Origin: Nemertoderma westbladi
Lineage: Eukaryota > Xenacoelomorpha > Nemertodermatida > Nemertodermatidae
DNA: 20,119 nt
Direction: 5' to 3'
Assembly: GCA_032718475.1 (NCBI GenBank)
Contig: JAUCBJ010002462.1
Span: 1-20,119 of the forward strand
Each line of letters begins with the position of its first letter. Within the stretch, counting starts at the first letter, position 1. Positions 1-10,365 of this stretch are shown in pieces. Both the position numbers and the translations under genes were made by a program. A model generated the notes under the pieces. The model saw only the letters and a list, made by a program, of their open reading frames with translations, was not told the DNA's origin and did no database searches.

Positions 1-33
1 CTTAATTTTACTGAGTCAACGTAATGAATGAAA

Positions 34-1155
34 TTAATTGAAACTCGCTTGTAATTTTGGTACTCTTATTTTCATTTCCACCCGAGTCAGCTCCAAACTG
101 AAAGTAGACCAGAATACCCCTTTTGGATATGTCATTCCGTAATGTCCGTTTAGATTAGCATAAGTACATGAAGCATACCACCAAGCACCAGACATGCCGG
201 TAGCACAATCAGAAGAAGTCACGGAGTTATCTCGATCTCTCGTGGAGAATGGCTGTCCACTGCCGTAGAGTAAACCTCCAGGGGAACCGTACAGTATTGA
301 ATCCCCCGCAGTACCGCTGAATCCTGACAAATCTAATTCGTAATTACTAGCGGCCGATTTCACCTGGAACGAGGTATATTCCGCATACTTGTGTTCCCCA
401 TCGGAATCCCAAAGATCGATCCTTAGTGGAACACCACCCTCGGATAATCTATGGAGACTCTCTAACCCTATCCAGAACTCGTGAGTGACGTCACCGAACC
501 CGCGGAGGTAACTGTGCCATCCTCGGAAGAAATCCACTGAGCCGTTTACTCTCCTTTGGAACACCAGCCAAGGACCCTCCGGGAATCTGGTATCACAACG
601 TATTAAACCTGAGAGCCCAAAGGAGCTGTTGTAGAAATTAATTGTATCATTTCTTTGGCTTTTTGGGCAGAATTCGGTATTTTTTAATATCAATACGCCT
701 TTTAAATCTTCCAATTGTTTCATTAATTTAATAAATTCCCTCTCTTGCGAATTTAGTTGACTAGTTAATAAACTTCCCTGCACATTTACCTTGTCGACAA
801 ATTCTTGTTTATCACCAACCATTAGAAATATTATTACCAAGGCAGTGGCTAACAGGAATAGGAATCCAATGTTAAGTATGATCATAACTACCAACCAATA
901 GTTTTTCATTGTTGGCTCTTCTTGCTTTTTACCATCTTTCAACAGTTCAACATAATTAGATTCTGCCAACCCATTGGGTTTATATTGATTATATATGACA
1001 TTATTCGAAACAGGGTCTTTTTCTTCTTTTGTTGGTTGACTTTTTATAGAATGTAAATTGCAACTTGACATATCCTCATAATCAATAGGTATTTCGTTAG
1101 TTGCTTGGACATCAGCTAACTCGATCGATTTAATGTTTTCTCCATCAGCAGCCAT
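34..1155 (-). CDS. Type II transmembrane fibrinogen-related domain (FReD) protein with ITIM-like tail, copy 1
   Basis: Intact 373-residue single-exon reading frame. There is no N-terminal signal peptide. Residues 1-85 form a polar tail with tyrosines in IDYEDM (Y26, YxxM type) and SNYVEL (Y68, fits the ITIM consensus). Residues 86-113 form one hydrophobic span preceded by lysines, so a type II orientation is predicted. Residues 115-157 look like a helical stalk. A FReD fills about 163-366, with motifs GPWLVFQRRVNGSVDFFRGW, EFWIGLESLH and AWWYASCTYANLNGHYG. C163/C187 and C317/C330 match the two usual FReD disulfides, and D307-R308-D309-N310 matches the calcium loop. N-glycosylation sequons lie at N169, N176 and N204. 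FReDs bind acetylated sugars or other ligands in the ficolin, tachylectin and FIBCD1 families, so a surface recognition receptor is inferred. The paralogue lies at 10935-12095 on the same strand. The domain call is secure; ligand and signalling are unknown. Confidence 0.9.
   Translation of the reverse strand: MAADGENIKSIELADVQATNEIPIDYEDMSSCNLHSIKSQPTKEEKDPVSNNVIYNQYKPNGLAESNYVELLKDGKKQEEPTMKNYWLVVMIILNIGFLFLLATALVIIFLMVGDKQEFVDKVNVQGSLLTSQLNSQEREFIKLMKQLEDLKGVLILKNTEFCPKSQRNDTINFYNSSFGLSGLIRCDTRFPEGPWLVFQRRVNGSVDFFRGWHSYLRGFGDVTHEFWIGLESLHRLSEGGVPLRIDLWDSDGEHKYAEYTSFQVKSAASNYELDLSGFSGTAGDSILYGSPGGLLYGSGQPFSTRDRDNSVTSSDCATGMSGAWWYASCTYANLNGHYGMTYPKGVFWSTFSLELTRVEMKIRVPKLQASFN
404..576 (-). 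repeat. Near-identical FReD block, copy in first gene
   Basis: These 173 bases align without gaps to 11287-11459 with four differences (169 of 173 identical). Two are silent (both in the QRRV codons) and two change residues (His/Asp and Ser/Thr). It encodes the FReD core from GPWLVF to LWDS. Confidence 0.95.
943..960 (-). other. ITIM-like motif codons SNYVEL in the first FReD gene
   Basis: Codons 66-71 encode S-N-Y-V-E-L, which fits the immunoreceptor tyrosine-based inhibitory motif pattern (S/I/V/L)xYxx(I/V/L). The motif sits in the predicted cytoplasmic tail, about 18 residues before the membrane span. The second FReD gene has ISYVEV in its own tail, sharing the YVE core. The motif is short, so function is inferred only. 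Confidence 0.5.
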
Positions 1156-1474
1156 CTATATTTGTATCTCTGAAAATAAAATTATTTGTATCTGAAAATA
1201 TAATATTAAATTTATGGATCATCAATTAATTGCTTAATTCATTAATTCAATTAATTAATTTATTAACAAATCAATTAATTAATCAGTGTATTTTAGTAAA
1301 TGTTTTTAGAATAATGGCAATGTCCTCCGCATATTAGGCAGTTATTAGTTCTCTGTCCTTTGCTACCGTGGCCTAGCCTGAAAGACGCAATAATAAAATG
1401 TAAAATATTAACTAAAATGTATTATATAGGTCATACTACTACTAGGATCGGCATGCTGCATTGTAGCTGCATTT
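1156..1474. other. AT-rich gap between the first FReD gene and the LINE
   Basis: No gene is seen. The interval holds the FReD leader and a stretch near 1220-1285 built from repeated ATTAATTAATT-like sequence. The DNA around 1430-1450 contains a short ACT run that may belong to the 3' tail of the LINE. Confidence 0.5.
1161..1200 (-). promoter_or_regulatory. Duplicated acceptor-like leader just upstream of the first FReD gene
   Basis: On the minus strand the sequence TATTTTCAG followed by (AG)ATACAAAT occurs twice in tandem, the nearer copy ending a few bases before the ATG. Each copy has a pyrimidine-rich stretch followed by CAG, like a 3' splice site. The 5' leader could therefore be spliced with a choice of two acceptors. 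The match may be chance in AT-rich DNA; no upstream donor was established. Confidence 0.25.
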
Positions 1475-2005
1475 TTAAGAATGCTGTGCCGGCTTGTCAA
1501 CAAAATTGCACCGCCACAACTCCCTATCACCCATGACATTTGCTAGATCATCCGCATCTTTAAGGCCAGTGTCCTTTAAGATGCGTCTCAAGAAAGTCAT
1601 GGGCTGTCCACCATGCTTATTCACTCCATGAGGCTGCCAAAGTACAAGATTATGCACTGGCTGGTCCTCACGGCGAAAGCAATGTCCTGCAAAGCGGAGG
1701 CGGCTTTATTCTAGTGTCAAGCTTGGGGGAACCAATGAGACACCTCCAATGTTATATAGTGTCTGGTTGGAGATGTGTGCATTGTACTTGACACAATGAA
1801 CCCGGCGTAGCATTCTTGTGAATGTGCCATCCAGAGATTTGGTGTCCTCAGCAGTTAGAGCCTAGCATGGACTCCCGTAGAGGAGTACTGGAACTACTGC
1901 TGCTCTAAATAATCGGACCTTAAGTTTCCGATTAATTCTCGGTGACTTCCAAATCCTGGAAAGCCTATTCAAGGCTGCCCATGCCTTTCCCTTACGTATT
2001 CGAAG
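1475..2005 (-). pseudogene. LINE segment: C-terminal module
   Basis: After the frameshift the frame reads KAWAALNRLSRIWKSPRIN, VPVLLYGSPC, stop, ALTAED, TRMLRR, LTLE, stop, SRLRFAGHCFRRED, and LVLWQPHGVNKHGGQP, ending near 1475. The YGS...LRFAGH pattern is the conserved C-terminal region of RTE-type LINEs. The two internal stops are in frame with each other and with the terminal 60 codons, so they are nonsense mutations. Confidence 0.8.
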
Positions 2006-2409
2006 GTCCGGATCCATGATCCCAGGTAACAGAAGTCGTCCACATGCTCAAGCATACCATCCTTTGAGCTTATGCTCATCCGATCAGAGACTTGCTGAGG
2101 ACTTTCAAAGTTAACTGTCAGAATTTTGGTCTTTCTGGAGTTAATAAAAAGACCAACACTAGAAGCAGCATGTTCTAATGAGCTGAGGAGCCGTTGGGCT
2201 CCCTCTAATGATTCTGAGAGTACTCCTAAGTCATCAGCAAAGTCTAGATCAGTTAGGTACTTGGCAGGATTTCCTCGACTTCTGGAGCCAGTAAGTGGAG
2301 TTATCATCACCCCATCATCATTATAATGATCTAAGGACATGCGTAGAACATAGTCAACCACAATAATGAACAAGAATGGTGCAAGTGTGTCTCCTTGGAG
2401 ACGCCCCAT
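1969..2409 (-). pseudogene. LINE segment: reverse transcriptase palm with FADD active site
   Basis: The segment starts at LQGDTLAPFLFIIVVDYVLR (motif B region) and continues to DLDFADDLGVLSES. The FADD catalytic box lies at 2230-2241 and is followed by the usual SLEHAASSVGLFINSRKTK helix and FCYLGSW. The frame is lost near 2005, where RIRKGKAWAALNRL continues in another frame. Confidence 0.88.
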
Positions 2410-3071
2410 AACACTTCAAATGGTTCTGTGTCACCGTCAACAGTAGACACAAATGTTGTCGAACCATCATATACTGATCTGATTGCTGCAATAATTTCAT
2501 CAGGAATCCCATATAATGAAAGTATGCTGAACATACGTGAGCGAGAGACTGAATCAAAGGCCTTCAAGAAGTCAACAAAGATAACAGCCAGATGCCTGTC
2601 TTTCTTTTTTGATAACTCTTCAATTATCCTTCTAAGTGCCAAAATGGGCTCCATGGTCCCACGACCTCTACGGAACCCATTCTGATTTCCACGGAGCAGT
2701 CTCTCAATGGGATCCCTGATGCGATTTAATAGAATCCTATTGTATAGCTTTGCAGCAATCGAGATCAATGAGATTCCCCGAAAAGAACCATAGAGTGTTA
2801 GGTTGCCCTTCTTGGGAACTGGCACCAACTTATTTGTTTTCATTTCTTGTGGGACTCTTGTTGTTCGGTACATGTCTACTATGATGGGATAGATGAGCTT
2901 TAAACACTCAGGTATTTTAAAGACCTCAGGGGGAACACCATCTACTCCACTGGCACGATTGGTCTTAATGCTCTTTGCAGCAGCCTTCACTTCTGCAAAG
3001 GAGATATCGCCAATGGGAATATCTGGGAGTACAGACTCAGACACTTTTACTTCTATAAAGTTATCAGGCAA
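2331..3071 (-). pseudogene. LINE segment: reverse transcriptase fingers and palm, motif A
   Basis: A 246-codon open stretch. It contains the fingers motif RASGVDGVPPEVFK, then KLVPVPKKGN, the FRGISL stretch and RGNQNGFRRGRGT. Motif A is FVDFLKAFDSV, with the catalytic aspartate at residue 167 (codon 2571-2573). The last residues after LWGV are out of frame: one base is missing near 2400, after which the proper LQGDTLAP motif lies in another frame. Confidence 0.88.
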
Positions 3072-3334
3072 TACCCTGTCATTATTTTTTCAAGCGTTTT
3101 CAAAGCTTTTCAAAGTGGGCTTTCCAACCATTGAGGCGATCGGCTGGTGGTTGGTTGGCTTTTCCGCCCAGTAAGCAGATTGATCGATTTCCATGCCTGG
3201 GATGATTGCCTGCTGTCGTCAGCATCATTGATGGCATCAACCTGTTGGTTTATTAGCTCCTGTAGATTAACAGAGTACTGCCTGTTCAGGGACCTAGATG
3301 CAGCCTTAACTGCATTCTTGGCCGCTGTAGTCTG

Positions 3335-3684
3335 TTAGAGCCGGGACTCTTTCTGCGCCTTATGAAGGTCATTTCGGCACTTCTGAATTTTGTTGTCAGT
3401 CCAGGGGGCCCTTTTCCTGTTTCGAGGGTATACAGGAACTGTTTCTGCAGCTGCTAACTTAACTGCTTCTGTAAAGGCAGTATAGCCCTCACAGTGATCT
3501 GCCGCCTCAGAGGCAAGAGCCTCATACCTGTTGCTCAGCTGTAGTGTGAAGCTGGATCTCACACTTGGCTGTTGCAACAGAGAGGACCAGTCATGCCGCG
3601 GCAAGGCAGATTTCGTTGTTCTGCTAGCACGCAGACTAAGTCTTACCTTGGCCACAATAAGGCGGTGATCACTGGTGAATATAG
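3335..3684 (-). pseudogene. LINE segment: end of APE endonuclease and linker
   Basis: The frame reads TSDHRLIVAKVRLSLRASR and then about 100 residues of basic linker ending KESRL before a TAA. SDH is the last catalytic motif of APE-like endonucleases; earlier motifs are absent. Beyond the stop the same frame continues with recognisable linker (QTTAAKNAVKAASRSLN, then a QAWKS-containing stretch) down to about 3130. So the TAA at 3335-3337 is a lesion and not the natural end. Confidence 0.8.
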
Positions 3685-3802
3685 GTCATGATTAGAAATG
3701 GAGATCAAATTAACTAAATAAATGAATACGAGTCCATGTTCTCTATAACGAATACAAGTAAACGTTTTCTGATACATAAACGTCTAAAACTGTTGCGGGT
3801 CC

Positions 3803-5190
<1,388 letters not shown>

Positions 5191-5198
5191 GCTGGTTA

Positions 5199-5928
5199 TT
5201 GGTCGCGGCTTTGGATTATTGTGACACAGAAGCTCAGGTACTCTTACCAGATGGTATAACTGATTTCTTCTCAATCCTGGCTGATATACTACAAGGTGAC
5301 ACATTGTCACCATCACTATTTGTAATTGTGCTGGATTACGCAATGAGGACGGCCAGAAAGGGTGGAGATCTGGGATTCACACTACAAGAACGCAGAAGTA
5401 GTAGATATCCGGCAACTACAGTCACCGACACCGATAATTTGCGGATGACATCGCCCTGTTAATGGAAGCCTGACATCAATAATAAGCAACCAAAGAATGA
5501 TGAACACTTTAAGTACCTTGGGTCATTAATAGAGAGCAGCAGAAAAGGCATAAAGCTAGGGTAGCTCTATCAAAAATGGTTATGATTTGGAAATCAGACC
5601 TATTTCGTCAGAAGATCAAGTTCTTTCGAGCTCAGTGGAAAGTGTACTTTTATACGGGAGTGAGACCTGGACACTGACTAAATCACTTGAACAACGAATT
5701 GATGGTTGCTACACAAGACTACTAAGGGCAGCCCTAAATTTCAGCTGGAGACAACGCATGACAAACGCCGAGCATTATGGTACAATACCACCTGTATCAA
5801 CCACCCTCCGTGAACGCAGATTAAGATTCAGTGGGCACTGCTGGCGAAGTAAAGACGATGTCATACCAGATCTACTTTTCTGGCAACCAACTCATGGAAA
5901 GCGTAGTCGTGGACGACCGACTAATTAA
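5199..5928 (+). mobile_element. Fragment of a second RTE-like LINE, plus strand
   Basis: Codons from 5199 encode VAALDYCDTEAQVL, DGITDFFSILADILQGDTLS and LFVIVLDYAMR, a reverse transcriptase palm. A frameshift then leads to FADDIALLMEA with the catalytic FADD at 5438-5449. Further pieces are KYLGSLIES and KMVMIWKSDLFRQKIKFFRA. After another shift come SVLLYGSETWTLTKSLEQRI, TRLLRAALN, RRLRFSGHCWRSKDD and LLFWQPTHGKRSRGRP, ending at 5928. The endonuclease and the first half of the polymerase are absent, and at least three frameshifts break the rest. Residues differ clearly from the copy at 1475-3684, so it is another subfamily in opposite orientation. Confidence 0.85.
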
Positions 5929-6800
5929 TTGGTAGGTGATTGAAAGCCTTTTTTAATAATATTAACTTTAAAATGTAAGTATAATATGAATCTGAGATTG
6001 AGAAAAAATCCTGACCATAATAAATCTGACCAATAAAATATTAAAGATTTATGAATGTTATTTTTAGTCAAGTTTATGCAACACCAAAGTGGCCATTCCC
6101 ATACAGAAAAATGTTAAAAACTTCGAATAATGTTATATATAATATGTCATATTAATATACCATAAAAATAATATTAATAATGCTGATATACGGCATGTTA
6201 ATTTAAATAATAACATCGGTACTGACTCAATTATTCATAATAATATTTACAACTCACTTGAATGTTGCTATAAGATATACGCAAAATTAGCGCTTTATTT
6301 CATTATGCCATAATATAATGGAAATATTAATAAATATCTAATAAATTAGTCCAGTTAAGATGAGTCTCATACTGTAGCAGTACAATATATGTCTTATAAG
6401 CAACTTAATCTTAATCGCTATAAATTGAATTTGAATTACTAAGTTGCCATTCTCCAATTAGTTCTATTGGATAATTATGTCGACAATAAGTATTTATTGG
6501 TTAGACTTGCCCTTTATTTAATCGGATTACATTATTAGTTATCTATAGAGAAATATCCGGTAAATATGTTATTCTGTTTAATTTAGATAAAATAAAACAT
6601 AATGTATTTAACATGGGTTATCTTCAGTTAACCTTGCAGTCCAATGTTACATCTGCCACACTTCACAGCAACAGAACGCGATCATTAAACCTCCGATTAC
6701 ACACTATAAAAGACCTACAGTGGTACCACAGTATAAGACCTACAATGGTACCTATCAGAGATATTCACCACTGTTCTAATGTGGCTTATTCACACGAGCG
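5929..6800. other. AT-rich non-coding stretch
   Basis: No gene is seen. The stretch is very AT-rich with many ATAATATTA-type words. Near 6710-6760 the phrase AGACCTACARTGGTACC occurs twice, a short local duplication. The open frame beginning at 6613 resembles no known protein. Confidence 0.45.
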
Positions 6801-6807
6801 GAAAATC

Positions 6808-6872
6808 AAGCCGTTTGTCAAGCTGCTTGCCAAGCCGCTTGTAAGCAGTTTGAAAGGCGGCTTACAAGCCGC
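6808..6872. repeat. Degenerate 12-bp tandem repeats running into a hairpin
   Basis: Four copies of AAGCNGYTTG start at 6808, 6820, 6832 and 6843, spaced 12, 12 and 11 bases. The last part also forms an inverted repeat: 6834-6846 against 6860-6872, matching at 12 of 13 positions with a 13-base loop. It is markedly more GC-rich than its surroundings. Function is unknown; it could be the end of an unrecognised transposon. Confidence 0.5.
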
Positions 6873-7243
6873 TCGTATGCGCGTCCAGGGACGCCTTAAC
6901 GCCTACAGTATGTTTACTAGGCTGCAATTTAAATTTGAAAACAACCGATGAGTGAATTAGAAATCCAAAGTATTCCATGAAAAGGCCCCACCCGGCACAT
7001 AACTTTCATTTTATATCAAAAAAGTATAAATATATTTTTGGAAATGTCCACTCGCTTCGCTCGCTTTTGTATTCTTCTGTTGTTCAGTTATCATTTTGTT
7101 TAATTTTATAATATTATTATAGCCTAAAAAACAATGGTAACTCACCAAGAAAGTTAGAAAATTTAACAATAGGCCTGGGGGCCTCACTTCAGAATAGCCT
7201 AGGGGCATCGAAAAGGTTAAGATTGTCCTGTGCGCAGCATACC

Positions 7244-7269
7244 ACCCCCCCCCCCCCCCCCCCCCCCCC
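7244..7269 (+). repeat. Poly-C run, 26 bases
   Basis: An uninterrupted run of 26 C. On the minus strand this is a G-run that could form a G-quadruplex. Its length may be imprecise because such runs are hard to sequence. Confidence 0.85.
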
Positions 7270-7646
7270 TAATCACTCGGTGAGCTCAGGTAGAAACTTC
7301 AGAAGATCGACTAGGTTTTCCTTTCAGTATGCTTAACACGTAGTCTTGGATACCAGGAGCACAGGGTTGGGTAGGGTTTCATCCTATAACTGACGACTTG
7401 TACTAAGTGGAGTGAGTGGAGGATAAAGCGTGAGTGGAGGTCTAATCGCTACACCGACAGCCGACAGCAGTTACAAACATTAAGTGAAAGGAGCAGGTTT
7501 CTGTGGCAAGTTATTCTAACCAAACAATAAACTAATATCAATAGAACAGGTTATCTTTCGAGTAATAACTGTTTTAAGCTTTGATTTATCGGTGTAGCTT
7601 CTAGACCCAGGTAGATCTAGGAAGTGCAGTCTCCACCCGTAGACTG

Positions 7647-7771
7647 ACACGTTCGTGGGGCCATCGCGCTGGACGAGGCTCAGTTATTAGATACAGATTA
7701 AAATTGAGCAATTCTATCCCAAAATCGGTACTTAAGAAATTTAAATAAATAAATAAGAAATTTAACCAAAC
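7647..7771 (+). repeat. Inverted repeat A (left copy)
   Basis: Begins ACACGTTCGTGGGGCC and ends TTTAACCAAAC. It matches the reverse complement of 8881-8993 almost perfectly, with three substitutions, a 13-base insertion (TTATTAGATACAG) present only here, and a one-base difference in an A run. It could be one copy of a dispersed element or a terminal repeat of a non-autonomous transposon. No target-site duplication is visible at its outer edge. Confidence 0.88.
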
Positions 7772-8103
7772 CGCCTATAAGAATAAATCAAAGAAGAGAG
7801 GAAAGTTCCCCCCTTGCTTCAACCGCCCTCTTTATCTGCACCACCCCAACCGCAAAGGAGCACAAAGGATTAATGAAAGGCAGAGGTATTAACAGGAAAT
7901 TAGTGTTTTAAAATAAATATATTTTTATGTGCGGAGGCAACCCAATTTGTAAAGATTATTAAAACTTACCTTATTCGATAGTATTGATACTGAAATATTA
8001 ATTTATTTATTTATTATATATTTATTTATTTTAAAAGAATCACCTTTAAACTCGGCCAATCATTGTGCAAGATAAAGCAAGCTGAGTGGTGAGATGATTA
8101 AAC
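7772..8103. other. Spacer between repeats A and B
   Basis: No gene is seen. Contains (TTTA)n-like sequence at about 7995-8035 and a short pyrimidine-rich patch near 7805-7855. Confidence 0.5.
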
Positions 8104-8293
8104 TGTGGGGCGAGCGACGAAAGTAAGCGAGCTTAGCATACAGGTACCACTAACTCAATCGGTGTGTCTGTTGTTCTGTTGCTCTGTTGATCTGTTGTGT
8201 CCAATTTTAAACGTTAATAACGTCGATAAAATATATCCAAACTTGGTACACATGTAGTCTGGCAAAAGTTTAGAAATTTTCCAAGTTGAATTT
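8104..8293 (+). repeat. Inverted repeat B (left copy)
   Basis: Begins TGTGGGGCGAGCGACGAAAG and ends CCAAGTTGAATTT. It matches the reverse complement of 9313-9506, with an extra CTGTT-type repeat unit here and a diverged central part near 8222-8240. It is unrelated to repeat A except for a shared word: the other copy of B contains GAAATTTAACCAAAC, which also ends repeat A. Confidence 0.88.
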
Positions 8294-8399
8294 GCGTGGG
8301 GTCTTCGTGCAGCAGTTATAATAAATTTATCTATACAAAAATTATTAGGCTTGGCATCAGGTGGTTGCTAGGAGACTGCAGGATATATCAGGTGGGTTT

Positions 8400-8625
8400 G
8401 AAATTCAGCAATACCGGTACAATGCATAGCAATAATGTGGCCTTGGGAAGCGTGGTAGGCCTATTTCACTTTCAGCCATTCCAGCATTTCCAGATTGCAG
8501 AGAACAGAGTACGACACCGGTACCATGAGATGTCTGTACTCAGTACCGGTACTGCTCACTGCTGTTGCTGTTCCGCTTGTGCTTGTCCATGTTCCGGTAT
8601 CCACTACTGCACTAGGTACCACAAC
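8400..8625. repeat. Cluster of ACCGGTA / GGTACC palindromic words
   Basis: The words TACCGGTA, ACCGGTACC, AGTACCGGTACT and GGTACC recur between 8411 and 8617. The longest, CAGTACCGGTACTG at 8541-8554, is a perfect 14-base palindrome. The region lies between the B and A' repeats. The open frames here on both strands do not resemble known proteins. Confidence 0.5.
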
Positions 8626-8880
8626 AGCCCAATACTGCAATACCCAGCAACGTTTTGGAATCAAACAACTCGCCATCACGGCCACCGCCTCTGTCTGTCG
8701 CAGTGTCGTTGGCGACCTCGACTTTTGGTATCGCTACTGCGCTAGTGATACAGGCAAACTGGACTAACCGATGAGCGAGACCCGAGGAATGAAGAATGCA
8801 TTTAATTTTTTGAGTAGTCTGACTGTGGACTTCTGACATCGATGCCAAGCTGCCAATGCGAAAGTTTTTTTTAAATAAAA

Positions 8881-8993
8881 GTTTGGTTAAATTTTCTTAA
8901 TTATTTATTTAAATTTCTTAAGTACCGATTTTGGGATAGAATTGCTCAATTTTAATCTGACCCTCGTCCTGCGCGATGGCCCCACGAACGTGT
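8881..8993 (-). repeat. Inverted repeat A' (right copy)
   Basis: Reverse-complement partner of 7647-7771, lacking its 13-base insertion. With A it would bound a 1347-bp segment. However, that segment contains only one member of the B pair, so the two pairs interlock and do not nest. Confidence 0.88.
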
Positions 8994-9312
8994 TTCCCAT
9001 CTAGGCAATATCAAGAATGCCAAGGAATGATGAGACTGGAAGTATAGAGTGATGGAATGCATTTTAACTTAATTACGTTTAGATCAATTAAAAACACATT
9101 TCTTAAAGCAAATCTCTTGAACTAATTGAAAACTATAATGGAATGGGGTATGGGTAATGCAGTTATATAATTTTTAAGTATAATTATTTAAATCTTATAT
9201 TAGAAAATAATTAATATCCTTTAAGGAGGCAGGTTGAAATTGCGGTTTTTACCCTAATCAACCTAATTAACTAATTAACTGCTATTATCTTAGCTTCTCG
9301 AAGGCCACACAG
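8994..9312. other. Spacer between repeats A' and B'
   Basis: No gene or clear repeat is seen; AT-rich with TTAATTAACTAATTAA-like words at 9260-9280. Its length (319 bp) is close to that of the A-B spacer (332 bp), but no sequence similarity was noticed. Confidence 0.45.
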
Positions 9313-9506
9313 AAATTCAACTTGGAAAATTTCTAAACTTTGGCCAGACTCTAAATGTGTACCAAGTTTGGTTAAATTTCATTAACATTTGACTAAGTTA
9401 TTAACGTTTAAAATTGGACACAACAGATCAACAGAACAACAGACACACCGATTGAGTTAGTGGTACCTGTATGCTAAGCTCGCTTACTTTCGTCACTCGC
9501 CCCACA
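9313..9506 (-). repeat. Inverted repeat B' (right copy)
   Basis: Reverse-complement partner of 8104-8293. Its outer end reads CGCCCCACA, matching TGTGGGGCG at the left edge of B. No flanking direct duplication is seen. Confidence 0.88.
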
Positions 9507-9915
9507 ATCGCATTTCTATATTTAGTCTTCGATGGCCAGCGGTCTTTTTTATTAAAAAATCTGTCCTATTATCTTTACTGTAACTTGAGTAGAATATAAA
9601 TTTATTGAAGCCAACATATTATATATAATATATATAGATAGCACTATAATAATACAATAATTAAAATATATATCATTAGTACTTATAATCTCATGGATAT
9701 TTTGTTAGTGATGTATTTAATAAAGCATTTAAATACCTAACACATTTAAGATAGATTTACATTGGCACAGCTTAGTAAATTCGGCAATGACGTCCAGGTG
9801 GGATTGAAATGATTCCGATAGCAGCTGACATATAAAGGTAGACCAATAAATACTACATGATTTGTGTCAATAAAGAGATCTGGTTGATTTTTAATGAGTC
9901 TCATGCGTTGCCTTT
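9507..9915. other. AT-rich non-coding stretch
   Basis: No gene is seen. TATATA-type simple sequence at about 9615-9640 and 9660-9675. Confidence 0.5.
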
Positions 9916-10365
9916 CATTACATTACACATTGCAATACATTACATTACACATTGTAATAGATTACATTACACATTGTAATAGATTACATTACACATTGCA
10001 ATACATTACATTACACATTGCAATACATTACATTACACATTGTAATAGATTACATTACACATTGCAATACATTACATTACGCATTGCAATACTTTACATT
10101 ACACATTGCAATACATTACATTACACATTGTAATAGATTACATTACACATTGTAATAGATTACATTACACATTGTAATAGATTACATTACACATTGTAAT
10201 AGATTACATTACACATTGTAATAGATTACATTACACATTGTAATAGATTACATTACACATTGTAATAGATTACATTACACATTGTAATAGATTACATTAC
10301 ACATTGTAATAGATTACATTACACATTGTAATAGATTACATTACACATTGTAATAGATTACATTA
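9916..10365 (+). repeat. 22-bp minisatellite, about 20 copies
   Basis: The unit is CATTACATTACACATTGYAATA followed by G or C at the next unit's first base. Within each unit ATTAC-ACATT-GTAAT is a small inverted repeat, and GTAAT-AG-ATTAC pairs across the unit border. Two variants occur, GTAATAG and GCAATAC. Their order is C T T C C T C C C and then an unbroken run of T from the tenth unit on. The open frame across it is an artefact of the repeat. Confidence 0.95.

Larger units (their letters stand above)
1475..3684 (-). mobile_element. 5'-truncated, decayed RTE-like non-LTR retrotransposon
   Basis: Read on the minus strand, the segment runs from the last motif of an APE-type endonuclease (SDH, 3665-3673) through a linker, a reverse transcriptase and a C-terminal module with YGS...LRFAGHC. 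This order and tail are typical of RTE-like LINEs. Nearly all of the endonuclease is missing, as expected from 5' truncation during target-primed reverse transcription. The frame is broken by stops at 3335-3337, 1862-1864 (usual Trp) and 1706-1708, and by frameshifts near 3130, 2400 and 2005. The element is inactive. No target-site duplication was identified. The clade is judged from motifs only. Confidence 0.88.

Noticed and set aside
8296-8848. Several open frames on both strands in the 8.3-8.8 kb region
   Set aside because: Frames overlap on both strands, resemble nothing known, and lie between inverted repeats, so chance openness in GC-richer DNA is more likely.
9894-10133. 79-codon open frame with repeating residues
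   Set aside because: It is the 22-bp minisatellite read through all three phases, with no independent coding evidence.
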